Source: a virus. Taken from it: a DNA stretch of 64,000 nt. The stretch lies in the IMG/VR virus record IMGVR_UViG_3300034062_006395, positions 1-64,000 of that record, one strand, 5' to 3'. A program made the translations under genes and the position numbers. Position 1 is the first letter of the stretch; each line of letters starts with the position of its first letter. The notes beneath the pieces are model-generated. The model was not told where the DNA came from and made no database searches. It saw only the letters and a list, made by a program, of their open reading frames with translations. Below are positions 30,546 through 39,905 of this stretch, one piece after another.

Positions 30546-31643
30546 ATGAATAAAGAAAAAGATAATATTCAAAGAAATGCAGAAAAAATACTTGAAAAAA
30601 ATCAATTTAAAGGCACAGTCGCCTTAGCCACAGGATGTGGAAAATCAAAAATATTCATAAATATCTGTAAACGTTTTCCAAATAAGAAATGGCTTTTAGT
30701 TGTTCCAACAGAAGAACTAAGAGATGAAAACTGGAAAGAAGAATTTTCTAAGTGGGGAGAGCTGCAATTATATGAAAATATAAAAAAATGCTGTTATGCA
30801 AGTTTAAAGAAAGAAGATATATCACAATATGATGGTATATGTTTTGATGAATCACACAATGTGACCGTTAATAATACTTCTAATTTAGATCTTGCAAAAA
30901 AAGATTGTTTTATGATTTCTTTAACTGCAACTCCTCCTCATGAAGAAGATAAGTTACTTATATTTAAGAAGTATTTTCCAATCTTGTACAAAATTACATT
31001 AGAAGAAGCTGTTAATTTAAAGTTAATCAGTCCTTTTAATATAAAAGTCATTGAATTAAATTTAGACAATACAGATCGTTATATTGAAGAAAAATATGGT
31101 AAAGTTACTGAAGTTAAGAAATATGAGATAATTAATAGAAGAATTAACCAAATAATGTTTTCTGGAAAACAAGTACCTGAATATTTGTATTTACAGAGAA
31201 TGCATTTTTTATACAATTTAAAATCTAAAGAAAAAATTGCAAAAAAACTTATAGAAAAATTTGGAAATGACGAAAGAATTTTGTACTTTTGTAGTTCAAT
31301 AAAACAAGCAGAGTCCTTATGTGATAACGTATATCATTCAAAATCAACTAATAGTGATTTAATTGCGTTTAAAAACGGTCAAATAAACAAATTAGCCGTT
31401 GTTCGAGCAATAAATGAAGGACATAACATTGAAAATGTAGATAAAGCTTTAATCGTTCAATTAGTTTCAAACCCAAGAGAAACAATTCAACGAATTGGAA
31501 GAACTGTCCGCTTACGTGACGATCATCAGGCTACAATCTATATTCTATGTGTCTTAAACACCCAAGATGAAAAATGGGTAGAAAAGACCTTATTACATTT
31601 TGATAAAGATATCATTGAATTTATTAATTCAAAAAACATTTAA
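30546..31643 (+). CDS. Superfamily 2 DNA helicase, 365 aa
   Basis: Motif I VALATGCGKS (residues about 26-35), motif II FDESHN (about 100-105, a DExH variant), motif III SLTATPP (about 127-133), and motif VI QRIGRTVRLRD (about 316-326) place it in SF2, close to DEAD/UvrB-type phage helicases. It lacks large accessory domains. It begins the replication gene block. Confidence 0.9.
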   Translation: MNKEKDNIQRNAEKILEKNQFKGTVALATGCGKSKIFINICKRFPNKKWLLVVPTEELRDENWKEEFSKWGELQLYENIKKCCYASLKKEDISQYDGICFDESHNVTVNNTSNLDLAKKDCFMISLTATPPHEEDKLLIFKKYFPILYKITLEEAVNLKLISPFNIKVIELNLDNTDRYIEEKYGKVTEVKKYEIINRRINQIMFSGKQVPEYLYLQRMHFLYNLKSKEKIAKKLIEKFGNDERILYFCSSIKQAESLCDNVYHSKSTNSDLIAFKNGQINKLAVVRAINEGHNIENVDKALIVQLVSNPRETIQRIGRTVRLRDDHQATIYILCVLNTQDEKWVEKTLLHFDKDIIEFINSKNI

Positions 31644-31784
31644 ATGGAAAAAAACATCAAAAAGGTAACAAGATTTGAAGTTATCGACGATACTGGTAGA
31701 TTACTTGTTCGTCACAAAGTTAAAGTTGAACTATCAGTTCAAGATGATGGTAAAACTTTAAAAGCATTTTTAACTAATATTTAA
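31644..31784 (+). CDS. Hypothetical protein, 46 aa
   Basis: ATG directly abuts the helicase stop. A basic strand-rich protein (KKVTRFEVIDDTGRLLVRHKVKVEL) resembling a small beta barrel. No family recognised. Confidence 0.6.
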   Translation: MEKNIKKVTRFEVIDDTGRLLVRHKVKVELSVQDDGKTLKAFLTNI

Positions 31785-31787
31785 GAT

Positions 31788-32030
31788 ATGAATAAAATAC
31801 CAACAGCTGAAGAGTTTCTTTTAAAAATAGAAGAGTTTCATCCAGAACATATTAAAAACAAAAATACTATTGATTATAAAGTAAAGCAAAAATTAATTGA
31901 ATTTGCTAAACTTCATGTAGAAGCTGCGTTAAAAGAGGCAGCAGAAACAAATTACTCCTCAGAAAAAGCTAATTTTGAACTGGTTAATAAAAGTATCTTA
32001 AATTCATATCCACTTTCAAACATTAAATAG
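31788..32030 (+). CDS. Hypothetical protein, 80 aa
   Basis: Helical and acidic (PTAEEFLLKIEEFHPEH) with a long helix of Ala/Glu/Lys. Ends with TAG, one of few here. Similar short phage proteins accompany replication genes, but no function is known. Confidence 0.6.
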   Translation: MNKIPTAEEFLLKIEEFHPEHIKNKNTIDYKVKQKLIEFAKLHVEAALKEAAETNYSSEKANFELVNKSILNSYPLSNIK

Positions 32031-32032
32031 TT

Positions 32033-32278
32033 ATGACAACACCACAAATCGTAGTTCTTACTGTTTTAGCTGCTTTAATTATTATAGGCTACTTAGGAAC
32101 AAATCTTAGTTTAAAAGAAAATAATAGACTTGCCTACGGAGCTGTACAACTTATTAGTACAGGATTGTTATTTACAATTACTGTAATTATGACTCTTGAT
32201 CGACAACGTTGTGTAGGAGAGTATAAAGGTAAATGTCCTGAGTACGAACATATTGACGCTTATCGTTTAAAAGAATAA
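32033..32278 (+). CDS. Two-helix membrane protein, 81 aa
   Basis: Hydrophobic segments (residues about 4-22 and 37-56) and a short C-terminal soluble tail with two Cys (RQRCVGEYKGKCPEY). Unknown function. Confidence 0.6.
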   Translation: MTTPQIVVLTVLAALIIIGYLGTNLSLKENNRLAYGAVQLISTGLLFTITVIMTLDRQRCVGEYKGKCPEYEHIDAYRLKE

Positions 32279-32281
32279 TAA

Positions 32282-32449
32282 ATGAATGCAACATTTAAAT
32301 ACAATGGTGGATTAGGTGCTCTTTTATGTTCTAATTGTTCTGTTATTATTAAAACTGGAAGAGAGTTTACAAAACAAGAATATATGGCAATTAGAAATGA
32401 AATAAAATTAGAACCACAATATTGTGAAAAATGCAAAAATCATGACTAA
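32282..32449 (+). CDS. Zinc-ribbon-like microprotein, 55 aa
   Basis: Two CxxC pairs (LLCSNCSV and YCEKCKNH) are spaced like a zinc ribbon. It may bind nucleic acid or an RNA polymerase. Overlaps the next start by 8 bases. Confidence 0.6.
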   Translation: MNATFKYNGGLGALLCSNCSVIIKTGREFTKQEYMAIRNEIKLEPQYCEKCKNHD

Positions 32450-32633
32450 ACCAGGATTTTTTATGACAAGATTGAATCAAATATTTGATTCTAATCATCC
32501 AAATGATATTAAAAATCAAACAATGGCTGTAGAAGAGTATAATGAAAAAACAAATCAAAATATTAGTATTGAAGAGTTTAAAATGAGACTTAAGAATGAT
32601 AAAATTACAATTACTGATTTTAACTTTAAATAA
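32442..32633 (+). CDS. Hypothetical protein, 63 aa
   Basis: ATG 32442 (MTKPGFFMTRL) preferred over an upstream GTG. Acidic helical protein; unknown family. Confidence 0.55.
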   Translation: MTKPGFFMTRLNQIFDSNHPNDIKNQTMAVEEYNEKTNQNISIEEFKMRLKNDKITITDFNFK

Positions 32634-32634
32634 T

Positions 32635-32805
32635 ATGGAGACAATAGATGAACTTTTAGAACATTATAAAATTAAGAAAATTAAATGTAATAAGTGCTTA
32701 GACACTGGAGAAATTTTTAACATAGAAGAAAACAAAATGAAAAAATGTAAGCATGAAGATAATAGTAGATTTAGAACTAATAAAAGATTTAAACTTAACA
32801 CCTAA
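32635..32805 (+). CDS. Zinc-binding-like microprotein, 56 aa
   Basis: METIDELLEHYK then CNKCLDTGEIF and KKCKH suggest a single zinc site followed by a basic tail (RFRTNKRFKLNT). It overlaps the next gene by 53 bases. Confidence 0.55.
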   Translation: METIDELLEHYKIKKIKCNKCLDTGEIFNIEENKMKKCKHEDNSRFRTNKRFKLNT

Positions 32806-33271
32806 CCAATATGTAACATTATATTTATTGTTTTATAACATTGAACATGATTTTGATAATACAGCTAATATAAAACAACTTCAACTTAAAAATTGGTTAG
32901 ATGAAAAATGCAATGTTATTCACCCATTTAGAGAGAGATTATTTTCAACAAAAGTAGATTGGATTCAAGAATGGGTAGATTTATTTCCAACAATGAGTGT
33001 GACAGGTTTAACATATCACATTTCAGCAAACACAAAAGAATGCGAAAAGAGAATGTTTACTTTTTTATTGAATTATCCTCAATTTAATAAAGAGATTATA
33101 TTCCAAGCAACTGCAAATTATTTGAATAGACAAGAACATCAAGGTTGGAAATACACAAAGAAGAATTATAAATTCATAAATGACAGAGAAGGTTCTGTAC
33201 TTGAAAAAGAATGTCTTATGGTATTAAAAGGAGAAAAAGAAATTTACAAAGATTATGGAGAAGACATCTAA
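32753..33271 (+). CDS. Hypothetical protein upstream of the replicative helicase, 172 aa
   Basis: Helical protein with MKIIVDLELIKDLNLTPNQY, like an N-terminal winged-helix. Position immediately before a DnaB-type gene (17-base overlap) suggests a loader or partner, as in other phages, but sequence motifs do not prove it. Confidence 0.6.
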   Translation: MKIIVDLELIKDLNLTPNQYVTLYLLFYNIEHDFDNTANIKQLQLKNWLDEKCNVIHPFRERLFSTKVDWIQEWVDLFPTMSVTGLTYHISANTKECEKRMFTFLLNYPQFNKEIIFQATANYLNRQEHQGWKYTKKNYKFINDREGSVLEKECLMVLKGEKEIYKDYGEDI

Positions 33272-34364
33272 ATTAATATTTGATGAAGTATTAGCTAAAA
33301 TTAAAAAGAACAAAGAAGTTCGTGAAAAAAATGGTTTCACTTGTATTCCATTAGGATTACCAAGATTTGAGCAAATTTTACCAGGAATTATACAAGGTTT
33401 GTATTACATTGTTACAGCATCAAGCGGTGTTGGTAAAACTCAAATAACTAAACATCTATTTGTTAACAGTCCTTTTAAGTTTTATAAGGAAAACAAAAAT
33501 CCTAAATTCAAGCTTAAAATATTTTATTTTGCATTAGAGGAATCAAAACAAGCTTTTATTTTAAGTATGATTTCAAATTATATATTTGAAAAGTATGGAA
33601 AACAATATTCTCCATTAGAACTTGAATCATATTTAAAAGGAGTTAATATTAGCAATGAAATTGTTAATATGATTGAGGATGCAAGAGATTACTTTAAAGA
33701 TTTTGAAGAGATTGTAACAATTATAGATCACATATATAATCCTACTGGAATTTTCAAGTATATGGAAACATATGCTGAGCAAAATGGAACATTTCATAGA
33801 GGACACGAAAAAGTTATTTATCGAGATAAAAATGGTGAAAAGAAAGAAGAATTAAAAAATATAATTACAGGTTATACACCTAATAATCCAGATGAATATG
33901 TTATTGTTATAACTGACCATATTAGTTTATTACATCCAGAACAAAAAGAAGATTTACACCAAACAATGGGTAAATTTAGCTCTGAATATTGTTTAAAGAT
34001 GGTAAAAAGATTTAATTACACAGTTATAAATGTACAACAGCAAGCTGCTTCACAAGAAGGTATTGAGAACATTAAATTATCGAAATTAGAACCTTCTTTG
34101 AATGGTCTTGCTGATAATAAACTTACACAACGTGATGCTGACGTAGTATTAGGTTTATTTGCTCCTAACAGACATGATTTAAAAACTCATGCGAAATATG
34201 ATATTGAGAAATTAAGAGATAATTATCGTTCCTTAAATATTCTAAAATTTAGACAAGGTGTTTCAAATGTACGAATCGGTTTATATTTTAGAGGAGAAAG
34301 TAATTATTTTGAAGAGTTACCAAAATCAAATGACTTAGAGAAATTAGAAAAATATTATAATTAA
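33255..34364 (+). CDS. DnaB-family replicative helicase, 369 aa
   Basis: The RecA-like core has Walker A TASSGVGKTQ (residues about 54-63), a Glu-containing FYFALEES strand, Walker B YVIVITDHISLL (about 215-226) and VINVQQQAA (about 257-265). It lacks the separate N-terminal domain of bacterial DnaB, as is common in crAss-like phages. It would unwind the fork ahead of the family B polymerase. Confidence 0.85.
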   Translation: MEKTSKLIFDEVLAKIKKNKEVREKNGFTCIPLGLPRFEQILPGIIQGLYYIVTASSGVGKTQITKHLFVNSPFKFYKENKNPKFKLKIFYFALEESKQAFILSMISNYIFEKYGKQYSPLELESYLKGVNISNEIVNMIEDARDYFKDFEEIVTIIDHIYNPTGIFKYMETYAEQNGTFHRGHEKVIYRDKNGEKKEELKNIITGYTPNNPDEYVIVITDHISLLHPEQKEDLHQTMGKFSSEYCLKMVKRFNYTVINVQQQAASQEGIENIKLSKLEPSLNGLADNKLTQRDADVVLGLFAPNRHDLKTHAKYDIEKLRDNYRSLNILKFRQGVSNVRIGLYFRGESNYFEELPKSNDLEKLEKYYN

Positions 34365-34369
34365 AAATT

Positions 34370-35095
34370 ATGTTACCAAAAGAGATTATAAAAGCTGAAA
34401 CAGAAGATCCAAAGAAACTTTTAATTTATAGTCTTCCTAAAGTTGGAAAGACTACATTATTATCTCAACTTCCAAATAACTTGATAATTGATTTAGAAGA
34501 CGGTACAAATTACGTAGATGCTTTAAAAATTAAAGCAGAAACAATAAATGAACTGTTTGATATAATTAAAGAATTGAAAAAAAAGGAAGTTGAATATGAC
34601 TATATTACAATAGACACTATTAGTGCTCTTGAAGATTTAGTCATGCCTTATGCGTGTAAACTTTATAAAGAAACACCAATAGGTAAAAACTTTGATGGTG
34701 ATAATGTTTTTAAATTACCCAATGGTGCAGGATACCTATATCACAGAGAAGCATTCATGAAAGTAATTAAAGCACTTGAAAAATTACCAAAGAAGGGTTT
34801 AATCCTCGTAGGACATTTACGAGAGAAATTAGTTGATTTTAAAGGTAAAGAAGTATCTGCAAAAGATATTGATTTAACAGGTAAATTAAGTTCTATTTTA
34901 GGAGGTTATGTTGATTCAATTGCGTATGCGTATAGAGAAAATAACAATGTTATATTTACATTTAAAAACTCAGAAAACGTAATATGTGGTTCAAGATCTA
35001 ATCATCTAAGAGGACAAGATGTTATTATAAGTGAATTAGAAAATGATGAACTTAGAGTTCATTGGGAAAAAATCTATAAAGAGTTAAACAAATAA
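34370..35095 (+). CDS. Sak4-like RecA-fold ATPase, 241 aa
   Basis: Walker A LIYSLPKVGKTTLL (about 18-31), NLIIDLEDGTNYVDA (about 38-52) and Walker B YDYITIDTISALED (about 76-89) match the phage AAA_24/Sak4 family, small RecA-related ATPases used with SSB in single-strand annealing recombination. It is directly followed by the SSB-like gene, the usual pairing. Confidence 0.8.
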   Translation: MLPKEIIKAETEDPKKLLIYSLPKVGKTTLLSQLPNNLIIDLEDGTNYVDALKIKAETINELFDIIKELKKKEVEYDYITIDTISALEDLVMPYACKLYKETPIGKNFDGDNVFKLPNGAGYLYHREAFMKVIKALEKLPKKGLILVGHLREKLVDFKGKEVSAKDIDLTGKLSSILGGYVDSIAYAYRENNNVIFTFKNSENVICGSRSNHLRGQDVIISELENDELRVHWEKIYKELNK

Positions 35096-35109
35096 ACAAC
35101 AAAAGAAAC

Positions 35110-35916
35110 ATGAGCAATATTTTAAACACGAAACAAGCAACTATTACGAACAAAAAATTATATACAGGTTTAGCACCAGTTAAAGTAGTAGCAATCAATC
35201 CAACTACACAAGAATTAAGACAACTATTAAACAACGATGAAGTTAAAGAAGTATCATATTCACAAACAAATAGAGATGGTAATCCAACAACAAGGATTGA
35301 TTTCTGGTTGAGAAATGAAGATCTGAACATTTTAACTAAGTTTTCAGTTTTTATGTCTAATCAAGAAATAACTTACAAAAATGGTAAGAAACTATTGATT
35401 AACAATAAGCTGCAAACTACTATTGCTGAAAGCATTGATGCTGTTAAGCAAAATGAAAAAATGAAATGGTTCAGCACCGACAATGTTAGATATTGTAAAG
35501 AAGGTGAAGATATTTTATATAACTTTGTTAGTAACTTAGTGAATGCTGATTTAAATGCTGAAGATTTAGACTTTGAATTTTCTGATATTAATGCAATTAT
35601 AAATGGAAACGTTTCCGAACTTGTTTCTATTAATGATCATTTTAAAAGAGGAATTAAAGTTTTACTTGGTGTTAAAGTTGTAAATGGTAAAGAGTATCAA
35701 GAAGTTTACAAGCATAAGTTTCTAAGAGAAGAATCAAACGGTACTAAAATTATCGAAAGGTTCCTTTCACAACCATATACAGAATTTAAAGTAGATTACT
35801 ATACTATTAATTTAGAAGAATATGCAAGTGGAAAACCTTCCATGTCAAAAGAATTTAAAGCGTCTAATTTAGATGATGTTTTAAATGATTTGACTGAGGA
35901 TGATTTGAGCATCTAA
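35110..35916 (+). CDS. SSB-like single-stranded DNA-binding protein, 268 aa
   Basis: It is strand-rich with an acidic C-terminal tail (DDVLNDLTEDDLSI) typical of SSB proteins that recruit replication partners. The N-terminal part has basic/aromatic strands. The family assignment rests on the tail and on its place between Sak4 and primase genes. Confidence 0.6.
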   Translation: MSNILNTKQATITNKKLYTGLAPVKVVAINPTTQELRQLLNNDEVKEVSYSQTNRDGNPTTRIDFWLRNEDLNILTKFSVFMSNQEITYKNGKKLLINNKLQTTIAESIDAVKQNEKMKWFSTDNVRYCKEGEDILYNFVSNLVNADLNAEDLDFEFSDINAIINGNVSELVSINDHFKRGIKVLLGVKVVNGKEYQEVYKHKFLREESNGTKIIERFLSQPYTEFKVDYYTINLEEYASGKPSMSKEFKASNLDDVLNDLTEDDLSI

Positions 35917-35925
35917 TTTAACGGC

Positions 35926-35984
35926 TTCTGGTCGTATAAAGGTAGTATGCATTGAGGTCTTTGGTTCGACTCCAAAGCCAGAAA
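35926..35984 (+). ncRNA. tRNA-like element lacking the anticodon arm, inside the replication operon
   Basis: Acceptor TTCTGGT (35926-35932) pairs with GCCAGAA (35977-35983, one wobble), discriminator A35984. The T arm is TTTGG-TTCGACT-CCAAA (35960-35976). A D arm can be drawn at CGTA/TATG (35933-35936 with 35946-35949) with a GG in its loop. Only CATTGAGGTC (35950-35959) separates D and T arms; GAGGTC looks like a normal variable loop, so just the anticodon arm is missing. It lies between the SSB-like and primase genes. Confidence 0.75.
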
Positions 35985-36003
35985 CAAAAAAACAAACAAT
36001 AAC

Positions 36004-37095
36004 ATGGTGATAAATAACAAAGCGGAAGTTTCATTAAAAGATTCTTTGCTTAAAAAAGTTAAGCAAGAAGAAATAATGCAAAGATACTTTCCAAAAGTAA
36101 TTGAAATATCAAAGCAATATGTAAATCCTTATAGGAAAGTAGGAATTGATAGAAATCCAGGATGTAAATTTTATTATAACAATGATAATGTATTAATTTT
36201 TAAAGATTTTGCTGATGATAAATATTCTGGTGATTGTTTCCAAATGGCAAAGAATTATTATGAACATAAGCACGATAGAGTTTATACATTTTTTGAAGTA
36301 TTAAAATACATTGAAAGATCTTTTCAAATCAATACTACTAATTTAAAATTAATTAAAAGTATAAATGAAGATAAAGAAGATAAACCTTCAATATCAAATA
36401 AGAAGTTTAAATTAAAAATAATTCCTACTTGTAGATTATTACATAATACTACTGAAGAACTTTATTTAATAAAGTTACTTGGAGATGCTTATTATAGAAA
36501 AATTAAAAATGCTGTAAAAACTGCTTATAATGTTACATTTGAGTATTACGATGAAAATAATGAAAAAAAATTCACAAAACAGTTGCGTTCAGTTGATGGA
36601 ACAAATCCTGTTTTTGTATTTCAATATTCACCTGAACATTTTCATATATATTTACCATTCAATAAAACTTTGGATAAAAATGGAAAGATAATTAAACATA
36701 GAAAAAATGTAACATTTGATATGTGGTATGATAATTTTTCAAAAAGCACAAATCCTGTAATTATAACTAAATCACCAATTGATGCTGAAATATGGGGTTC
36801 ATTTGGTTTTAGAGCTTTATCACCAGCATCTGAACATGTAACTAAATTTCCAGAAAAGATTTTTAAATTTCTAAAAGATAAAGATGTATTTTTAAATTAT
36901 GATCCAGATCCAACAGGATATAAATCAATGTCAAGAATTATTGAACAATACGACGATCATATGAATTTAAATTACTTATTATTTCCAGAAAAAGAAAAAG
37001 ATTTAAAAGGATATGTTTTGGAACATGGAAGAGAAAAAACTTATAATTATATAAATGAAATTTTAAAAAAAAATGACTCAGCTCAACCTGTTTGA
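36004..37095 (+). CDS. DNA primase, 363 aa
   Basis: The N-terminal part (NPGCKFYYNNDNVLIFKDF) resembles the DnaG core with a degenerate zinc-binding region. The TOPRIM fold follows: VIITKSPIDAE (residues about 253-263, catalytic Glu) and FLNYDPDPTGYKS (about 297-309, DxD). It would prime DNA synthesis at the fork with the DnaB-type helicase. Overlaps the glycosylase gene by 23 bases. Confidence 0.8.
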   Translation: MVINNKAEVSLKDSLLKKVKQEEIMQRYFPKVIEISKQYVNPYRKVGIDRNPGCKFYYNNDNVLIFKDFADDKYSGDCFQMAKNYYEHKHDRVYTFFEVLKYIERSFQINTTNLKLIKSINEDKEDKPSISNKKFKLKIIPTCRLLHNTTEELYLIKLLGDAYYRKIKNAVKTAYNVTFEYYDENNEKKFTKQLRSVDGTNPVFVFQYSPEHFHIYLPFNKTLDKNGKIIKHRKNVTFDMWYDNFSKSTNPVIITKSPIDAEIWGSFGFRALSPASEHVTKFPEKIFKFLKDKDVFLNYDPDPTGYKSMSRIIEQYDDHMNLNYLLFPEKEKDLKGYVLEHGREKTYNYINEILKKNDSAQPV

Positions 37096-37822
37096 AAACT
37101 CAAATATTAATGAAAAGTTTAAACCAATGATGCATGAATCTTGGTTAAATAAACTTGGTCCATATTTGAGTTCAAAAGAAATGACAAATAACTTTAAAGA
37201 GATTTTAGAAGATAAAAAGAGATATAAGGTATTTCCCTATTGGCAAAACACATTTGAAGCTTTTAAATTAACACCATATGATTTTACAAATGTAGTTATA
37301 TTAGGACAAGATCCATATTATACATCATATGTTCCAGTTGGTAAACTTAATGTAGTAAAACCTTTTGCAACTGGATTAGCTTTTGGAATTCCAGAAGATA
37401 CATTCGCTGTACCAGCTTCTTTAAAAAATATCGTTAAGGAGTTGCAAAATGAACATGATACTTTGATATTGGATTTTGATTACACTTTGAAAAGTTGGGC
37501 ATATCAAGGTGTACTATTATTAAATACAGCATTAACTGTTGTTGATAATAAGCCAAATTCTCATGTGAAATATTGGGAAAATTTTACAAAAGTAGTATTT
37601 GAAGAACTTAGAAAAAAAGAAAATGTAATATATGTTTTATGGGGCAGCAATGCTTTAAAATATATAGAATTTATTGATAAAGATAGAAATCATATATTAA
37701 CTTCTCCACATCCATCACCTTTAAGTGCTCATCGAGGATTCTTTGGATGTAATCATTTTAAGTTAATTAACGAAATATTGATAACCCAACAAAAAATACC
37801 TATATCATGGTGGAAAAAATAA
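37073..37822 (+). CDS. ung: Uracil-DNA glycosylase, 249 aa
   Basis: Family 1 motifs: water-activating GQDPYY (residues about 78-83), ALTV after LLLNT (Asn in the uracil pocket), and HPSPLSAHRGFFG (about 213-225). An insertion of about 12 residues after the first motif is unusual. It removes uracil from DNA, suggesting the phage genome does not carry dU in place of dT. Well known in crAss-like phages. Confidence 0.95.
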   Translation: MTQLNLFENSNINEKFKPMMHESWLNKLGPYLSSKEMTNNFKEILEDKKRYKVFPYWQNTFEAFKLTPYDFTNVVILGQDPYYTSYVPVGKLNVVKPFATGLAFGIPEDTFAVPASLKNIVKELQNEHDTLILDFDYTLKSWAYQGVLLLNTALTVVDNKPNSHVKYWENFTKVVFEELRKKENVIYVLWGSNALKYIEFIDKDRNHILTSPHPSPLSAHRGFFGCNHFKLINEILITQQKIPISWWKK

Positions 37823-38772
37823 TCTATACAGATAATACATCAGCTACAAAACAGTCCTTAAATCAAATGAATAATCAAGCAGATTTAGCTTATCAAATTG
37901 CAAATAAAAAAGATTTATCTTGTCTTGAATTAAAAATGACATGTAAAGATTATATAAATGATTTATTACTTACAGAGTATAATAAAAAATCTATATCAAT
38001 TCATGGACTTAATACAAGTGACTCAAATTATAGTTTAAAAACTGACAAAGATATTGTGGTATTATTATATTATAATGGTTCAAATAAATTACCAAATAAC
38101 ATTTCAAAAAAAATTATTGAGTTTGTACACAGCTTAGAAGATAAATTAAAAATACAAAGAAGTGAATTTAGAATAACTGATGATTCAAAATTAGAATGCA
38201 GTTTTAATAAATTCTGGTATGAAGAACCTTATTTAATATCAGGTTTAAATAATATGATTAGGTTGTGTATAGAATTAACAAATTATAAAATGCCAACTAA
38301 TTCTTTAAAATTAAGTGATGTTTATGAAAAAATAAAAAATGCATTCTATCAGCATGATTATGATGAAATTATAAATTTATTTACAGTATTATCTCCAACT
38401 AAAACTTCAGATTATTCAAGTAGACTTGCATGGTTACATGATAAATTCAGAGGATATAGATTAATAAATACTACTTATGAAACACATAATCCACCTGAAA
38501 TGAAATTAAAATATACACTATTTACTACTTTAAGTTTGTTACTTGATAATAAAATAATTAAGCAAAAAAAACTTTATAAAAAAGAATATGATAGTGAAAA
38601 AAGATATAGTCCATCAGATATTCACAATAATTATGGAGTAGCAACTTTTTTAAATTTATTAGAAGGTACTTCAAAAGAAAAATTAAATACTTATATATGC
38701 GAAATAACAGAACAGCAGGACACAACTACGAAAGAACAATCAGAAATGAAATTGAAAGCCGTACAGGAATAA
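37807..38772 (+). CDS. Hypothetical protein, 321 aa
   Basis: No family recognised. The N-terminus has YTDNTSATKQSLN and the middle LNNMIRLCIELTNY, mostly helical. It overlaps the glycosylase gene by 16 bases and the nuclease gene by 76 bases, so it is tightly co-translated in the replication operon. Confidence 0.7.
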   Translation: MVEKIIYTDNTSATKQSLNQMNNQADLAYQIANKKDLSCLELKMTCKDYINDLLLTEYNKKSISIHGLNTSDSNYSLKTDKDIVVLLYYNGSNKLPNNISKKIIEFVHSLEDKLKIQRSEFRITDDSKLECSFNKFWYEEPYLISGLNNMIRLCIELTNYKMPTNSLKLSDVYEKIKNAFYQHDYDEIINLFTVLSPTKTSDYSSRLAWLHDKFRGYRLINTTYETHNPPEMKLKYTLFTTLSLLLDNKIIKQKKLYKKEYDSEKRYSPSDIHNNYGVATFLNLLEGTSKEKLNTYICEITEQQDTTTKEQSEMKLKAVQE

Positions 38773-39158
38773 AAACAATTACAACAAGATTAGCATCAAG
38801 AGATTTAGATAATAAAAAAGTAGATATAATTTTTGATGTAAAAGATAAAACTGTACGATCAAATAATTATGATGCTTTAATTGGATTTCAATGTAAAACT
38901 ACAACAACGAATATTAAATATGAAGATATATTTGATGATTTTGATAGGTTAAATACAGATGGATATCCAGAGCATTTAGCAATTATAACTAAGAAAACTA
39001 AAAAAGTAAACACTAAATTCATTAATCAAGGAGAATTTGTAACAGTTAAAAAAGAATTATTTTATGACTTAATTAAACATTATTTAACAGACAGAGAACT
39101 TAAATTAGAAAGAGATATGAAATCATTAAAAGTTAGAAAAGATGATAGTATTAATTGA
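38697..39158 (+). CDS. PD-(D/E)XK-type nuclease or resolvase-like protein, 153 aa
   Basis: GHNYERTIRNEIESRTG (residues about 8-24, with Glu), RLASRDLDNKKVDIIFD (Asp about 43) and IGFQCKTTT (about 62-70, QxK) form the E-D-QxK order of restriction-endonuclease-fold enzymes, a plan used by phage Holliday-junction resolvases. Start MRNNRTAGHN lies within the previous gene. Confidence 0.75.
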   Translation: MRNNRTAGHNYERTIRNEIESRTGIKTITTRLASRDLDNKKVDIIFDVKDKTVRSNNYDALIGFQCKTTTTNIKYEDIFDDFDRLNTDGYPEHLAIITKKTKKVNTKFINQGEFVTVKKELFYDLIKHYLTDRELKLERDMKSLKVRKDDSIN

Positions 39159-39891
39159 TGCAGATAGTTTACCTTATATACACATGAAAAGTGATACATA
39201 TGAGGGAGCTTTGCAAAAAATGAAAAGTCACATAAATGAGATAGTTACAGTTTGTAATGCTGATAGATTTTTATTAGTTTTTACAGAAGGTAAAAATTTC
39301 AGATATGATATTTTTCCAAATTACAAAAACAATAGAACTAAGTCAAAACCACCTATATATTATGCATTAAGGGAGTATTTAAAACAAAATTACAATTCAT
39401 ATTGGCATTCAAAATTTGAAGCAGATGATATTGTAAGTTACTTCTATCATAATAGAAATAAGTTCTTTAATGAAGAAGTTATTATAGCAAGTACAGATAA
39501 AGATGTGTTAAAACAAAATGTCGGTAAACATTATGATTATTTAAAATGTAAATTTGTTGAAAACACTCAAGATGAAGCAAATAGATTTTTGTTTACTCAA
39601 ACTGCTTGTGGTGATGCTACTGATAAAATTCAAGGAATTTATGGTGTTGGTGAAAAGACAGTAGAAAAATGGTTTAAGGATAAAACGACGATAGAAGAAT
39701 TAAGGACGACAGTATTAAATAAGTTTATTGAATACTTTGGATTAAACGAAGGTATCATTAAGTTTTATCTCAACTTTCGATTAGTATATTTATTAAAAGA
39801 AGAAAATGATATATTGAATGTTACTGGTGCAACTTTAGAACTACCTGAGTTTAATTTAAGAGATGAAGATATCAGAGAGTTAGAGTTATAA
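39142..39891 (+). CDS. 5'-3' exonuclease (FLAP/PIN domain), 249 aa
   Basis: VLIDADSLPY (residues about 3-12), FEADDIVSYF (about 92-101), ASTDKDVL (about 116-123) and GDATDKIQGIYGVGEKT (about 157-173, the helix-hairpin-helix) are the standard motifs. It would remove RNA primers or 5' flaps. Overlaps the nuclease gene by 17 bases. Confidence 0.9.
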   Translation: MIVLIDADSLPYIHMKSDTYEGALQKMKSHINEIVTVCNADRFLLVFTEGKNFRYDIFPNYKNNRTKSKPPIYYALREYLKQNYNSYWHSKFEADDIVSYFYHNRNKFFNEEVIIASTDKDVLKQNVGKHYDYLKCKFVENTQDEANRFLFTQTACGDATDKIQGIYGVGEKTVEKWFKDKTTIEELRTTVLNKFIEYFGLNEGIIKFYLNFRLVYLLKEENDILNVTGATLELPEFNLRDEDIRELEL

Positions 39892-39905
39892 CCAAAATAA
39901 AAGCA

